From positions 1 to 53,544 of the forward strand of contig JBGQFD010000010.1 of the NCBI GenBank assembly GCA_041496705.1: 53,544 nt of DNA. Reading direction: 5' to 3'. Every line of letters begins with the position of its first letter. Position 1 is the stretch's first letter. Below the pieces are notes generated by a model, which was given only the letters and a program-made list of their open reading frames with translations, did not search any database and had not been told where the DNA came from. A program made the translations under genes and the position numbers. Positions 34,052 through 46,574 of this stretch are shown here, in pieces. This DNA comes from VBDM01 sp041496705. Its GTDB lineage: Bacteria; Pseudomonadota; Gammaproteobacteria; Burkholderiales; SG8-39.

Positions 34052-35032
34052 CTAATCGACCTTGGCTCCCGAGAATTTCACCACCTTGGCCCATTTTTCA
34101 ATGTCCTGTTCCATGAACTTCCCGAATTGCGCGGGCGTCATCTGCATGGGGACTGCACCCTGCTTGGCCCAGGTTTCCTTGACGTCCGGCAAGCCGGTGA
34201 TGCGGCGAATTTCTGAATTGAGCTTGTCGACGATCGGTTGCGGCGTGCCCGCGGGCGCCATGAACCCCAGCCAGATCACGGCTTCGTAGCCGGGAACGCC
34301 GGCTTCGTTCAGCGTCGGGACATCGGGCATGATGGAAGAACGCGTTGCTCCAGACGTGGCAATGGCGCGAACTTTGCCGGCGCGCGAGAGCTGCGCCATG
34401 GTGGTAATCGCGTCGAGCATCATTTCCACGTTGCCCGCGAGAACGCTGGTGCGAGCCTCAGCGCTGCCTTTGTGCGGGACGTGCACGATGTTGACTCCGG
34501 CCATCGCCTTGAACAGCTCGCCGGCCATGTGATACGGCGTACCCGGGCCCGAGGACGCGTAGTTAAGTTTTCCCGGCAGCGACTTTGCGAGCGCGATCAG
34601 TTCCCTGAGATCCTTGGCGGGCACCGAAGGATTTACGACGAGCAGGAGGTCGGAATAGTTGATCGGGGAAATCGGCGCGAAATCCCGCATCAGGGTATAG
34701 GGCTTCTTCGTAAACAGCGACTCGTTGACGGTGTGTGTGTTCGACATGGCGAGAATCGTGTAACCGTCGGGGGTCGATTTGGCCACCGCCTCGGTGCCGA
34801 TGATGGCGCCGGCGCCAGGCCGGTTCTCGATCACGAACGCCTGGGAAAAGGCCTTTTCCAGCCTGTCGCCGAGGAATCGCGCGTAAATATCGGCCGGGCC
34901 TCCCGGCGAATAGGGCACCACGATCTTCACCGGCTTTGAAGGATAAGCGGATTGAGCGAGGGCGCCGTTCATCAACAGAACTGCAGCCGCCACCGCCGCG
35001 ATGCCGCTGCACGACCTAGTCAGAAGCTCCAT
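34052..35032 (-). CDS. Bug/TctC-family periplasmic substrate-binding protein
   Basis: A 326-residue tripartite tricarboxylate transporter-type receptor. A signal peptide (SGIAAVAAAVLLMNGALAQS) is followed by YPSKPVKIVVPYSPGGPADI, FVIENRPGAGAIIGTEAVAK and FGLG-type loop segments (IWLGFMAPAGTPQPIV), all standard for Bug proteins, which bind carboxylates or small aromatics. It is first in an operon with the molybdenum hydroxylase genes, so it may deliver that enzyme's substrate. No TctA/TctB permease genes lie nearby, which is common for orphan Bug proteins. Confidence 0.92.
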   Translation of the reverse strand: MELLTRSCSGIAAVAAAVLLMNGALAQSAYPSKPVKIVVPYSPGGPADIYARFLGDRLEKAFSQAFVIENRPGAGAIIGTEAVAKSTPDGYTILAMSNTHTVNESLFTKKPYTLMRDFAPISPINYSDLLLVVNPSVPAKDLRELIALAKSLPGKLNYASSGPGTPYHMAGELFKAMAGVNIVHVPHKGSAEARTSVLAGNVEMMLDAITTMAQLSRAGKVRAIATSGATRSSIMPDVPTLNEAGVPGYEAVIWLGFMAPAGTPQPIVDKLNSEIRRITGLPDVKETWAKQGAVPMQMTPAQFGKFMEQDIEKWAKVVKFSGAKVD

Positions 35033-35093
35033 CTCTTTCTCCTTTGCGGTTTGCGCGTTGTCGTTGTTTGTGATTGTCGCGTCGATTCTACAA

Positions 35094-35882
<789 letters not shown>

Positions 35883-35912
35883 CTGCACGGCGCTGCAGCG
35901 GAGGCGCCCGCG

Positions 35913-36491
35913 TCACTTCTCGCCAGCGCTATCCTGCGACCCTCTGGAGTCACCGCCGGGCTGCGTTCCGGCCCGTGTTGGCTCCGAAGGAGGCGCCAGC
36001 TTACGCAGTTTTTCGAGCGGCACCTGTGGTCCGGAAGACGGGTAACCAGCCGTGTCGAGCAACTCGGTGTAGAGATCTTCGTGGAATCCAGATTGCCTCT
36101 GGCCTCCGACCACCAGGTGCGGCAGCTGGCTCTTTCCGGAAAGGTTCTTCAGCTCGTCAAGATCCTCCTGAGTGACGACGCTGACCTCCCTGAAGGGAAC
36201 CCCGCGCCTGACGAGGGCGGCGCGGGCCTGGTTGCAAGGGGCTCCGCAATCCGGAGACGTGCGGAGCGTGACCGGAAAATTCTTCGCCGCAAGCTGGGTG
36301 GCGTACGGAAGGTTTGCGGCGTCGACCGCGTCACCGCCGGAAAACGCCTTCTTCTGGACGTTCTTGGCCCCGGGCGGAGGAGGCGTCTGCGTGTAATGAA
36401 CCTTGCCCTCCTGGTCGACCCAGCGGTAGATCTGCGCCCAGGCTACGGGGGCAACGCATGTGACTGCGATCGTGAGCACCAGCAAGCGCAT
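35913..36491 (-). CDS. DUF4124 and glutaredoxin-like domain protein
   Basis: A 192-residue exported protein. Signal peptide MRLLVLTIAVTCVAPVAWAQ, DUF4124 segment IYRWVDQEGKVHYTQTPPP, then a glutaredoxin-like fold (about residues 70-150) with SPDCGAPCNQARAALVRRG, a C-x3-C in place of the usual C-x2-C, and LPHLVVGGQRQSGFHEDLY. The tail is Pro/Gly-rich. Location in the periplasm and the paired cysteines suggest a thiol-redox role, but the C-x3-C spacing makes disulfide oxidoreductase activity uncertain. It is a second DUF4124 protein in this window. Confidence 0.83.
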   Translation of the reverse strand: MRLLVLTIAVTCVAPVAWAQIYRWVDQEGKVHYTQTPPPPGAKNVQKKAFSGGDAVDAANLPYATQLAAKNFPVTLRTSPDCGAPCNQARAALVRRGVPFREVSVVTQEDLDELKNLSGKSQLPHLVVGGQRQSGFHEDLYTELLDTAGYPSSGPQVPLEKLRKLAPPSEPTRAGTQPGGDSRGSQDSAGEK

Positions 36492-36586
36492 GCGAAGACT
36501 CTGTGATGAGGCACCGGAAAGACTGGCCAGCGCTCCCGCGTCAACGCGCATCGCCCCATGACGCCCAGGCTCGGGAAATCGCTGCC

Positions 36587-38632
36587 TCACGCGGAAATCA
36601 TACCATTGTGGCGAAGCAGCGCGTCGATGCGCGGCTCGCGACCCCGAAAGGCCTTGAAGGAGTCCAGTGCGGGTCGGCTGCCGCCGACTGCTAGGACTTC
36701 CCTGCGAAACCGGTTTCCGGTACTCGGGTCGAGCACGCCGCGTTCTTCGAACATGCTGTAGGCGTCCGCCGACAGCACTTCGGCCCACTTGTAGCTGTAG
36801 TAACCGGCTGCGTAGCCTCCGGCGAAGACGTGTGAAAAATTGCTCAGGAAGCGGTTGTAACTTGGCGGCATGCTGACTGCCACCCGTGCTCTGATCTGGT
36901 CGAGGAGTTGCAGGGGCGTAAGGGGACCCTCGGGATCGAAATCGTGGTGCAGGTGCATGTCCACCAGCGCGAACTCGATCTGGCGCACGGTCTGCATCCC
37001 TGACTGAAAGTTCTTCGCCGCCAGCATTTTTTCGAACAGTTCGCGCGGCAATGGCTCGCCGGAGTCGACATCCGAGGACAATTGCCGCAGCACTTCCCAC
37101 TCCCAGCAGAAGTTTTCCATGAACTGCGAGGGGAGTTCGACGGCATCCCACTCGACGCCGCGTATTCCCGAGACGCCGGCATGGTCTACTTCGGAAAGGA
37201 GGTGGTGCAGCCCGTGACCGAACTCGTGAAACAGGGTCATCACCTCGTCGTGGGTGAGCAGCGTGGGCCGGTCGCCGATGGGTGCGGGGAAATTGCAGAC
37301 GAGGTGGGCAACCGGGGTCTCCAGGCCGCCCCGGATTCTCTGGCGGATTACAGCTTCGTCCATCCAGGCGCCGCCCCGCTTGGACTCGCGCGAGTGCAGG
37401 TCGAGATAGAATTGCCCAAGAGTGTCACCGCCTGCCGTGGCGATTCGGAAAAAGCGCACGTCCGGGTGCCAGGTTGCCGCCGAATCCTCGATGACGCGGA
37501 TTCCGTAAAGAGTCTCGACCAGCCCGAACATACCGTTCAGGACCTTGTTCTCGGGAAAGTACTGCTTCGTTTCCTGGTCGGAGAAGGCGTAGCGCTGCGC
37601 GCGCAACTTCTCGGAGGCGAATGCTGTGTCCCAGGCCTCAAGTCGCACAAGGCCGAGTTTCTGGTGCGAGAATTCCTCGAGCTCCGCGTAGTCGTTGCGC
37701 GCGTAAGGCAGTGCCCGCTCCGCCAAGTCGTCCAGGAACCGGAGCACGGCGGCGGGAGCATCCGCCATCTTCGGTACCAGCGACAATTCTGCGAAACTGC
37801 GATAGCCGAGCAACCGCGCTTTTTCCCCACGGAGCCGGAGCTCGCGCACGATGATCGGAGTGTTGTCGAACTCCGCCTTTCCGAATTCGCTTGCCCGGGT
37901 GACATACGCGCGGTAAAGGGTTTCCCGCAGACCGCGATTCTCCGCGTACTGCATCAGCGGAACGTATGAGGGTGCGTGCAGGGTGAATTTCCACCCCTGC
38001 TTACCTTCCTTGCGGGCTTCCGCCTCGGCTGCGCGCATTACATCGTCCGGGATCCCGTCGAGTTCCCGGCGGTCGGCAATCAGGACGGAAAATACGTTGG
38101 TCGCGTCGAGCACGTTTTCCGAGAACCTGGCTTCGAGCGCGGCGAGCTCCAGCTCGATCGCGGTAAAGCGCCGCTTGTCCTCCGCGGCGAGTTCGGCACC
38201 GCCGAGGCGATAGTCGCGCAAGTCGTTTTCGACGATCCTGCGCTGCGCGGCCGAAAGCGAGTCGAACTCCGGAGAGAGCCGCAGCGCCTTGTACTTTTCA
38301 TAGAGGCCCAGATTCTGGGTGAGTTCGGACCGGTATGCCGTGACCCTGGGAAGGACGCTGTTGTACGCCTCCCGAATGGATTCGTTGTCGTCCACCGCGT
38401 GAAGGTGGGCGACCACTGCCCAGGCGCGTGACAAGCGTTCATTGGCGATTTCAAGCGGCTCGGCGAAACGGCCCCAGGAGGCAGGGATGCTGTCGCCGAC
38501 CAGCCTGGCGATCAGGGCACGATTCTGTGTGATTAACTCCTCGATGGCCGGGGCGACATGGGCAGGGCGTATCGAACCGTAGCGGGGCAGTCCGCGAAAA
38601 TCGAGCAACGGGTTGTCGTCGGGATCGAGCAC
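36587..38632 (-). CDS. prlC: Oligopeptidase A (M3 metallopeptidase)
   Basis: Zinc endopeptidase of 681 residues that clears signal-peptide fragments and other oligopeptides in the cytoplasm. The zinc motif HEFGHGLHHLL lies near residue 470 with the third ligand Glu about 25 residues on (ELPSQFMENFCWE). The C-terminal AGYYSYKWAEVLSADAY is a family hallmark. The start is a GTG at 38632, only 3 bases after the folD stop, so it is cotranscribed with folD. Confidence 0.95.
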   Translation of the reverse strand: MLDPDDNPLLDFRGLPRYGSIRPAHVAPAIEELITQNRALIARLVGDSIPASWGRFAEPLEIANERLSRAWAVVAHLHAVDDNESIREAYNSVLPRVTAYRSELTQNLGLYEKYKALRLSPEFDSLSAAQRRIVENDLRDYRLGGAELAAEDKRRFTAIELELAALEARFSENVLDATNVFSVLIADRRELDGIPDDVMRAAEAEARKEGKQGWKFTLHAPSYVPLMQYAENRGLRETLYRAYVTRASEFGKAEFDNTPIIVRELRLRGEKARLLGYRSFAELSLVPKMADAPAAVLRFLDDLAERALPYARNDYAELEEFSHQKLGLVRLEAWDTAFASEKLRAQRYAFSDQETKQYFPENKVLNGMFGLVETLYGIRVIEDSAATWHPDVRFFRIATAGGDTLGQFYLDLHSRESKRGGAWMDEAVIRQRIRGGLETPVAHLVCNFPAPIGDRPTLLTHDEVMTLFHEFGHGLHHLLSEVDHAGVSGIRGVEWDAVELPSQFMENFCWEWEVLRQLSSDVDSGEPLPRELFEKMLAAKNFQSGMQTVRQIEFALVDMHLHHDFDPEGPLTPLQLLDQIRARVAVSMPPSYNRFLSNFSHVFAGGYAAGYYSYKWAEVLSADAYSMFEERGVLDPSTGNRFRREVLAVGGSRPALDSFKAFRGREPRIDALLRHNGMISA

Positions 38633-38635
38633 GTT

Positions 38636-39511
38636 TCAGCCGGCTGCGGCGCGATTGGTTGCGTCTGCTGCGAGTTCCGCCGCCCTCAGCGCGTTCTCTA
38701 GCAGCATCGCGATGGTCATGGGACCGACGCCGCCCGGAACCGGAGTAACGTGAGAAGCGACCCCGAGCACGCTGGGAAAATCGACGTCGCCCGCGAGCTT
38801 TCCGTCGGGAAGCCGGTTGATTCCAACATCGATGACGACAGCGCCGCGTTTGACCATGCCGCCGGTGACCAGTCCGGGCCTGCCGGCGGCGGCCACGAGG
38901 ATGTCCGCCTGTCGCGTCATTGCGCCCAGGTCAGGCGTTCTGGAGTTGCAGATGGAAACCGTGGCATTCCGCTGCAGAAGCAACAGGGCCATCGGTTTCC
39001 CGACGATACTGCTGCGTCCGATCACCACGGCGTGTCTGCCGTCGATCATGATGCCCTCGTGATCGAGCAGCTTCATCACGCCCAGGGGAGTGCAAGGCAC
39101 GAAGCCCGGTCTGCCCGCAACCAGCAGCCCAGCGTTGCACGGGTGAAAGCCGTCCACATCCTTTGCCGGCGCTACCGCCTCCGTCACCCTTTCCAAGGAC
39201 AGGCCGCGCGGCAGCGGAAGCTGCACGAGGATTCCGTGGATACCCGCGTCGCTGTTGAGCAGCCGTACGCGCTCCAGCAGCAACGACTCGGTCGCGTCGC
39301 CCGGAAGGGTGATGTGCTCGGAGCGCACGCCGACTTCTGCGCACGCCCGGATCTTGTTCCTTACGTAGATTTTCGACGCAGGGTCCTCACCTACCTGAAC
39401 CACGCCCAGTCCGGGTCGCACGCCGCGCCTGGCAAGGGCAGCCACGCGTCGGGCAATTCCTTCGCGCAGCGTGCGCGCGATGGAAGCGCCGTCAATGACA
39501 CGCGCTTGCAT
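38636..39511 (-). CDS. folD: Methylenetetrahydrofolate dehydrogenase/cyclohydrolase
   Basis: Bifunctional one-carbon enzyme of 291 residues. YVRNKIRACAEVGV (catalytic Lys region is in the Y-x-x-x-K/R of this segment), ILVQLPLPRGL, KDVDGFHPCNAGLL, PCTPLGVMKLL and VVIGRSSIVGKPMALLLL (NADP site) appear in the standard order. PGGVGPMTIAMLLENAL closes the protein. In most FolDs the Y-x-x-x-K motif is S-x-x-Y-V-x-x-K; here it reads SKIYVRNK, which fits. Divergent from aceE, with a 246-base gap between. Confidence 0.96.
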   Translation of the reverse strand: MQARVIDGASIARTLREGIARRVAALARRGVRPGLGVVQVGEDPASKIYVRNKIRACAEVGVRSEHITLPGDATESLLLERVRLLNSDAGIHGILVQLPLPRGLSLERVTEAVAPAKDVDGFHPCNAGLLVAGRPGFVPCTPLGVMKLLDHEGIMIDGRHAVVIGRSSIVGKPMALLLLQRNATVSICNSRTPDLGAMTRQADILVAAAGRPGLVTGGMVKRGAVVIDVGINRLPDGKLAGDVDFPSVLGVASHVTPVPGGVGPMTIAMLLENALRAAELAADATNRAAAG

Positions 39512-39595
39512 GGCAACCGCTGCTGCGGGAAGAGCTGGGGAAGGGCATCTCGCTCGGGCCGCCGAGCCAGTTCGGGTCGGCTCGGCGCGTCTTCT

Positions 39596-39625
39596 TTGAA
39601 AACGCAACACATCGAATTGTATAAT
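39596..39625 (+). promoter_or_regulatory. Sigma70 promoter of the aceE-aceF-lpd operon
   Basis: TTGAAA (39596-39601) and a perfect TATAAT (39620-39625) with an 18-base spacer. Transcription would start near 39632, leaving a leader of about 125 bases before aceE. The leader contains a doubled CCTGAG, a doubled GGACAATC and a stem AGGCCT/AGGCCT at 39718-39736. Confidence 0.75.
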
Positions 39626-39757
39626 AAGCAGCCTGAGCCTGAGTCGAAGGGACAATCGGGGACAATCTCGGCGGGCGCTGCCTGATCGAGGTCCGGCAGG
39701 CTTCAGGGATTTTCCGCAGGCCTCCGGCCTAGGCCTTCGCATCGAGAGGGATACGCA

Positions 39758-42442
<2,685 letters not shown>

Positions 42443-42501
42443 TCTTTTCAAGAGCTAGGATGGGAGCCCGCGCCCGGCACTCGATCCAAACGAAAACAAG
42501 C

Positions 42502-43827
42502 ATGGCAACCCTCAGAGAGATCGTCGTTCCCGACATCGGCGACTTCAAGAACGTCGATGTCATCGAGGTTTTAGTGAAACCGGGCGACGCCATTCAGCCC
42601 GAGCAGTCGCTGATCACGGTCGAGTCGGACAAGGCGACGATGGAAATTCCATCGCCCGCGGCAGGCACTGTAAAGGAGCTCCGCGTTAAGGTCGGCGACA
42701 AGGTGTCCACAGGCAGCCCGCTCCTGATGCTTGACGCCGCGGAAGGGGTGCCTATCCCGGCGGCGAAACCCGCTCGGGCTCCTACGCCGGCAGGTGTTCC
42801 TGCTTCTCCTCCTCCCGTTACTGCACCGGCGCGTGCTGCGCCGACTGTTATACCGCTGGCCGGCAAGCCAGATCCGGTCCCGTACCAGCCCGCGCCGGCG
42901 CCCGGGTTCACGCCGCACGCGAGCCCGTCTGTGCGCAAGTTCGCGCGCGAGCTGGGCGTCGACCTCGCCAAAGTGAAAGCCTCCGGTCCGAAGGGTCGCA
43001 TCACGCAGGAAGACGTGCAGAGGTTCGTTAAGGGCGTGATGAAAGGCGCACAGGCGGCGCCGGCGCCCGCGGCGCGAGGCGGCTTCGGCTTCGATCTACC
43101 CGAGTGGCCGCAGGTGGATTTCGCCAAATTTGGTCCGGTCGAAACGAAACCCCTGTCGCGCATCAGGAAACTCTCGGGCGGGTTTCTGCACCGCAACTGG
43201 GTCTCTATTCCGCATGTTACCCAGCACGACGAGGCCGACATCACCGAGCTCGAGGCCTTCCGCAAGGAAAACGCCCAGCTGGCGGAAAAAGAGGGCTTCA
43301 AGCTCACCATGCTCGCGTTTCTGGTCAAAGCCTCGGTCAATGCCCTGCGTCAGTTCCCCGATTTCAACGCTTCGCTAGACAAGACCGGCGAGAACCTGAT
43401 CGTCAAGAAGTATTACCACATCGGTGTCGCGGTCGACACGCCCGACGGGTTGGTCGTGCCCGTGATTCGCGACGCCGATCGTAAGGGCGTCTTCGATCTT
43501 GCCCGCGAGTTGGCGGAGATCTCCAAGTTCGCGCGGGACAAGAAGCTCAAGCCCGACAGCATGCGGGGCGGCACCTTCAGCATTTCCAGCCTCGGCGGCA
43601 TCGGTGGTACCGCTTTCACGCCCATCATCAACGCGCCCGAGGTCGCGATCCTCGGCGTCGCCAGGTCGCAGATGCGGCCGGTGTACAAGGACGGCGCGTT
43701 CGTTCCGCGGCTGATGCTGCCGCTGTCGCTCGCCTACGACCATCGCGTCATCGACGGCGCCGCCGGCGCGCGCTTCACGACCTATCTGGCCTCGGTCCTC
43801 TCCGACATCCGCCGCACCCTTCTGTGA
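42502..43827 (+). CDS. aceF: Dihydrolipoamide acetyltransferase (PDH E2)
   Basis: Core of the pyruvate dehydrogenase complex; 441 residues. One lipoyl domain (about 1-75) carries the lipoylated Lys in ESDKATMEIPSP. An Ala/Pro-rich linker follows, then the E1/E3-binding domain (HASPSVRKFARELGVDLAKV, about 150-185), a second linker, and the catalytic CoA acyltransferase domain, ending with the active-site YDHRVIDGAAGARF. Only one lipoyl domain is present, against three in E. coli. The start at 42502 fits the domain start; the 59-base gap after aceE shows no strong signal. Confidence 0.97.
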   Translation: MATLREIVVPDIGDFKNVDVIEVLVKPGDAIQPEQSLITVESDKATMEIPSPAAGTVKELRVKVGDKVSTGSPLLMLDAAEGVPIPAAKPARAPTPAGVPASPPPVTAPARAAPTVIPLAGKPDPVPYQPAPAPGFTPHASPSVRKFARELGVDLAKVKASGPKGRITQEDVQRFVKGVMKGAQAAPAPAARGGFGFDLPEWPQVDFAKFGPVETKPLSRIRKLSGGFLHRNWVSIPHVTQHDEADITELEAFRKENAQLAEKEGFKLTMLAFLVKASVNALRQFPDFNASLDKTGENLIVKKYYHIGVAVDTPDGLVVPVIRDADRKGVFDLARELAEISKFARDKKLKPDSMRGGTFSISSLGGIGGTAFTPIINAPEVAILGVARSQMRPVYKDGAFVPRLMLPLSLAYDHRVIDGAAGARFTTYLASVLSDIRRTLL

Positions 43828-43834
43828 GGCCGTC

Positions 43835-45604
43835 GTGGCGCAGATGATCGAAGTCAAGGTGCCGGACATCGGCGATTTCAAGGGCGTCGAAATCATCGAA
43901 GTCCTGGTGAAGCCTGGCGACCGGGTGGAAAAGGAGGCCTCCCTCATCACCCTCGAGTCCGACAAGGCGACGATAGAAATTCCGTCGCCGCACGCGGGAA
44001 TCGTGAAGGAGTTGCGTGTCAAGCTGGGCGACAAGGTCTCGCAGGGATCGCCGATACTCGTGCTCGAAGAGAGCGCAGGCGCTACGGTGGCCCCACCTTC
44101 CAAACCGGCGCCTGCTCCGGCTCCCGCAGCAACACCCGCACCCGCGAAACCCGGTGCACCGGCTCCCACAGCGACAATGTTCAAGGGCACGGCCGATCTT
44201 ACCTGCGACATGCTGGTGCTGGGCTCCGGCCCCGGCGGTTATTCGGCCGCCTTCCGCGCCGCCGACCTCGGCCTCGCCACGGTGCTGATCGAACGCTACG
44301 CGGCGCTGGGTGGCGTGTGCCTCAATGTCGGATGCATCCCGTCCAAATCGCTCCTGCACACTGCGGCCATCATGGACGAAGCGCGCGCCATGGCTGCGCA
44401 CGGCGTCACTTTCGCCGAGCCCTCGATCGACATGGGCAAGCTGCGCGAGTTCAAGGACAAGGTGGTCGGGAAGCTGAGCAGCGGAATTGCGAACATGGCG
44501 AAAATGCGCAAGGTGACGGTGCTCACCGGCGCCGGCAGCTTCGTTGGCCCCAACCACATGGCGGTGGAGACACGGGAAGGCCGCAAGATCGTCGCCTTCA
44601 AAAACGCCATCATCGCTGCGGGCTCGCAATCGGCAAAGGTTCCCGCCATTCCGGAGGATCCGCGCATCGTTGATTCCACCGGCGCGCTGGAGTTGCGCTC
44701 GAAACCCAAACGCCTCCTGGTGATCGGTGGCGGCATCATCGGCCTGGAAATGGGCACGGTGTACTCCACGCTCGGTGCCCGGCTCGACGTGGTCGAAATG
44801 CTAGACGGCCTGATGACCGGGGTGGACCGGGACTTGGTAAAGGTATGGCAGGCGTTCAACGCGCGCCGCTTCGACAACGTGATGCTCAAGACCGGGACCG
44901 CGAAAGTCGAAGCATTGAAAGAAGGGTTGCGGGTGTCCTTCGAAGGCGAGAACGCCCCGGCCAAGCCGCAGCTTTACGACATGATTCTGGTCTCGGTCGG
45001 CCGCATGCCCAATGGCAGGAAGATCGGAGCTGAAGCCGCGGGTGTTGCAGTCAACGAACGTGGCTTCATCCCGGTCGATTCGCAGATGCGCACCAATGTG
45101 CCGCACATTTTCGCCATCGGCGACATCGCAGGCCCGCCCATGCTTGCGCACAAGGCGGTGCACGAAGGCCATGTCGCCGCGGAGGTCGCCGCGGGACAGA
45201 AGTCCCACTTCGACGCCCGCGTCATACCGTCTGTGGCTTACACGGATCCCGAGATCGCATGGGCGGGACTGTCCGAGGAGGAAGCGAGGAAACAGGCCCT
45301 CAAGTTCGGGGTTGCGAAGTTTCCCTGGGCAGCCTCGGGACGCGCCATCGCCAACGGCCGGGACGAGGGTTTCACCAAGCTGATCTTCTCCGAGGAAACG
45401 CACCGCGTGATCGGTGGGGGCATCGTCGGTGCCGGAGCGGGCGATCTCATCAGCGAGATCGCCCTCGCGATCGAGATGGGAGCCGACGCGGTGGACATTG
45501 GCAAGACCATCCATCCGCATCCGACCACGAGCGAATCGGTTGGAATGGCAGCAGAGCTGTATGAAGGCGTGTGTACGGACCTGCCTCCGTCGAAACGGCG
45601 ATGA
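43835..45604 (+). CDS. lpdA: Dihydrolipoamide dehydrogenase with N-terminal lipoyl domain (PDH E3)
   Basis: FAD enzyme of 589 residues that re-oxidises dihydrolipoamide. Residues 1-75 are a lipoyl domain with ESDKATIEIPSP, joined by an Ala/Pro linker (about 80-115) to the E3 proper. There, LGSGPGGYSAAFRAADLG binds FAD, GGVCLNVGCIPSKSLL has the redox-active Cys pair, VIGGGIIGLEMGTVYSTLG binds NAD and HPHPTTSES has the active-site His. The start is a GTG 5 bases after aceF. Such fused E3s are known in Neisseria and betaproteobacteria. It is coupled to rpiA by an ATGA overlap. Confidence 0.96.
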   Translation: MAQMIEVKVPDIGDFKGVEIIEVLVKPGDRVEKEASLITLESDKATIEIPSPHAGIVKELRVKLGDKVSQGSPILVLEESAGATVAPPSKPAPAPAPAATPAPAKPGAPAPTATMFKGTADLTCDMLVLGSGPGGYSAAFRAADLGLATVLIERYAALGGVCLNVGCIPSKSLLHTAAIMDEARAMAAHGVTFAEPSIDMGKLREFKDKVVGKLSSGIANMAKMRKVTVLTGAGSFVGPNHMAVETREGRKIVAFKNAIIAAGSQSAKVPAIPEDPRIVDSTGALELRSKPKRLLVIGGGIIGLEMGTVYSTLGARLDVVEMLDGLMTGVDRDLVKVWQAFNARRFDNVMLKTGTAKVEALKEGLRVSFEGENAPAKPQLYDMILVSVGRMPNGRKIGAEAAGVAVNERGFIPVDSQMRTNVPHIFAIGDIAGPPMLAHKAVHEGHVAAEVAAGQKSHFDARVIPSVAYTDPEIAWAGLSEEEARKQALKFGVAKFPWAASGRAIANGRDEGFTKLIFSEETHRVIGGGIVGAGAGDLISEIALAIEMGADAVDIGKTIHPHPTTSESVGMAAELYEGVCTDLPPSKRR

Positions 45605-46263
45605 CCCAGGACGAGCTCAAGCAGGCGGTCGCCCGCGAGGCGCTCAAGCACGTCGTGGAGGATGCAGTGATCGGCGTGGGCACCGGTTCGACGGCCAATT
45701 TCTTCATCGACGAGCTGGCGAACATCAAAGGCCGGATCGCCGGTGCGGTGGCGAGCTCGGACAGATCCGCCGAGCGCCTGAAACGTCACGGCATTCGCGT
45801 CTTAGATCTCAACGGCGTCAACGAGCTTCCGGTCTACGTCGACGGTGCGGACGAGATCACCGAGCATCTCGCCATGATCAAGGGTGGGGGCGGCGCGCTA
45901 ACGCGCGAGAAGATCGTCGCCGCGGTGGCGAAGAAATTCGTTTGCATCGCCGACGAGTCGAAACTCGTTCCGGTGCTCGGGAGGTTTCCGGTTCCGGTGG
46001 AGGTGATCCCGATGGCGCGGGCGTACGTTGCGCGTCAGATGGTAAAACTCGGCGGGCAGCCCAAGCTGCGCGAGGGTTTTACCACCGACAACGGCAACAT
46101 TGTCCTCGATGTCCGTGGCCTGTCCATACTCAACCCCGTGGAGTTGGAAGCGGCAATGAACAACATCACCGGCGTGGTGACCAACGGGCTGTTCGCCCGC
46201 CGCGGGGCGGATGTGCTTTTGCTCGGAACCAAGACGGGCGTGAGGACGATAGCCCGGGAGTAG
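45601..46263 (+). CDS. rpiA: Ribose-5-phosphate isomerase A
   Basis: Pentose-phosphate enzyme of 220 residues that interconverts ribose-5- and ribulose-5-phosphate. IGVGTGSTANFFIDEL near residues 22-38, YVDGADEITEHLAMIKGGGGA (catalytic Asp/Glu) near 80-100 and IADESKLVPVLG are family signatures. The ATG overlaps the lpdA stop (ATGA), an unusual but plausible end to the PDH operon. Its end lies 5 bases from the convergent yggX-like gene. Confidence 0.96.
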   Translation: MTQDELKQAVAREALKHVVEDAVIGVGTGSTANFFIDELANIKGRIAGAVASSDRSAERLKRHGIRVLDLNGVNELPVYVDGADEITEHLAMIKGGGGALTREKIVAAVAKKFVCIADESKLVPVLGRFPVPVEVIPMARAYVARQMVKLGGQPKLREGFTTDNGNIVLDVRGLSILNPVELEAAMNNITGVVTNGLFARRGADVLLLGTKTGVRTIARE

Positions 46264-46268
46264 AGCGC

Positions 46269-46541
46269 CTACTTGTCCGGCGGCACGTAGCCGGAGGCGA
46301 CGTCGGCCCCGGATCCGAAGAAGTGCTTCTCGAGCTGCTCCGCAAGGTACTTGCGCGCGCGCGAGTCGGCGAGGCTCAGCCGGTTCTCGTTGATGAGCAT
46401 GGTCTGGTGCTTGATCCAGGCCTGCCAGGCTTCTTTGGACACGTGTTCGTAGATGCGCTTGCCGAGCTCGCCCGGATAGGGCGGAAAATCGAGCCCTTCC
46501 GCTTCGCGCCCGAGCTTGATGCATTTCACCATCCTGGCCAT
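46269..46541 (-). CDS. yggX: Probable Fe(II)-trafficking protein YggX
   Basis: A 90-residue cytoplasmic protein that in enteric bacteria protects Fe-S clusters from oxidation. The N-terminus MARMVKCIKLGREAEGLDFP with PPYPGELGKRIYEHVSKEAW is the family signature, including the conserved Cys. ENRLSL and a C-terminal GYVPP complete it. It lies 33 bases downstream of argA on the same strand and may share its transcript. Confidence 0.94.
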   Translation of the reverse strand: MARMVKCIKLGREAEGLDFPPYPGELGKRIYEHVSKEAWQAWIKHQTMLINENRLSLADSRARKYLAEQLEKHFFGSGADVASGYVPPDK

Positions 46542-46574
46542 TTGCGCAACCTCGATTCTGGTATCACGTAGATT

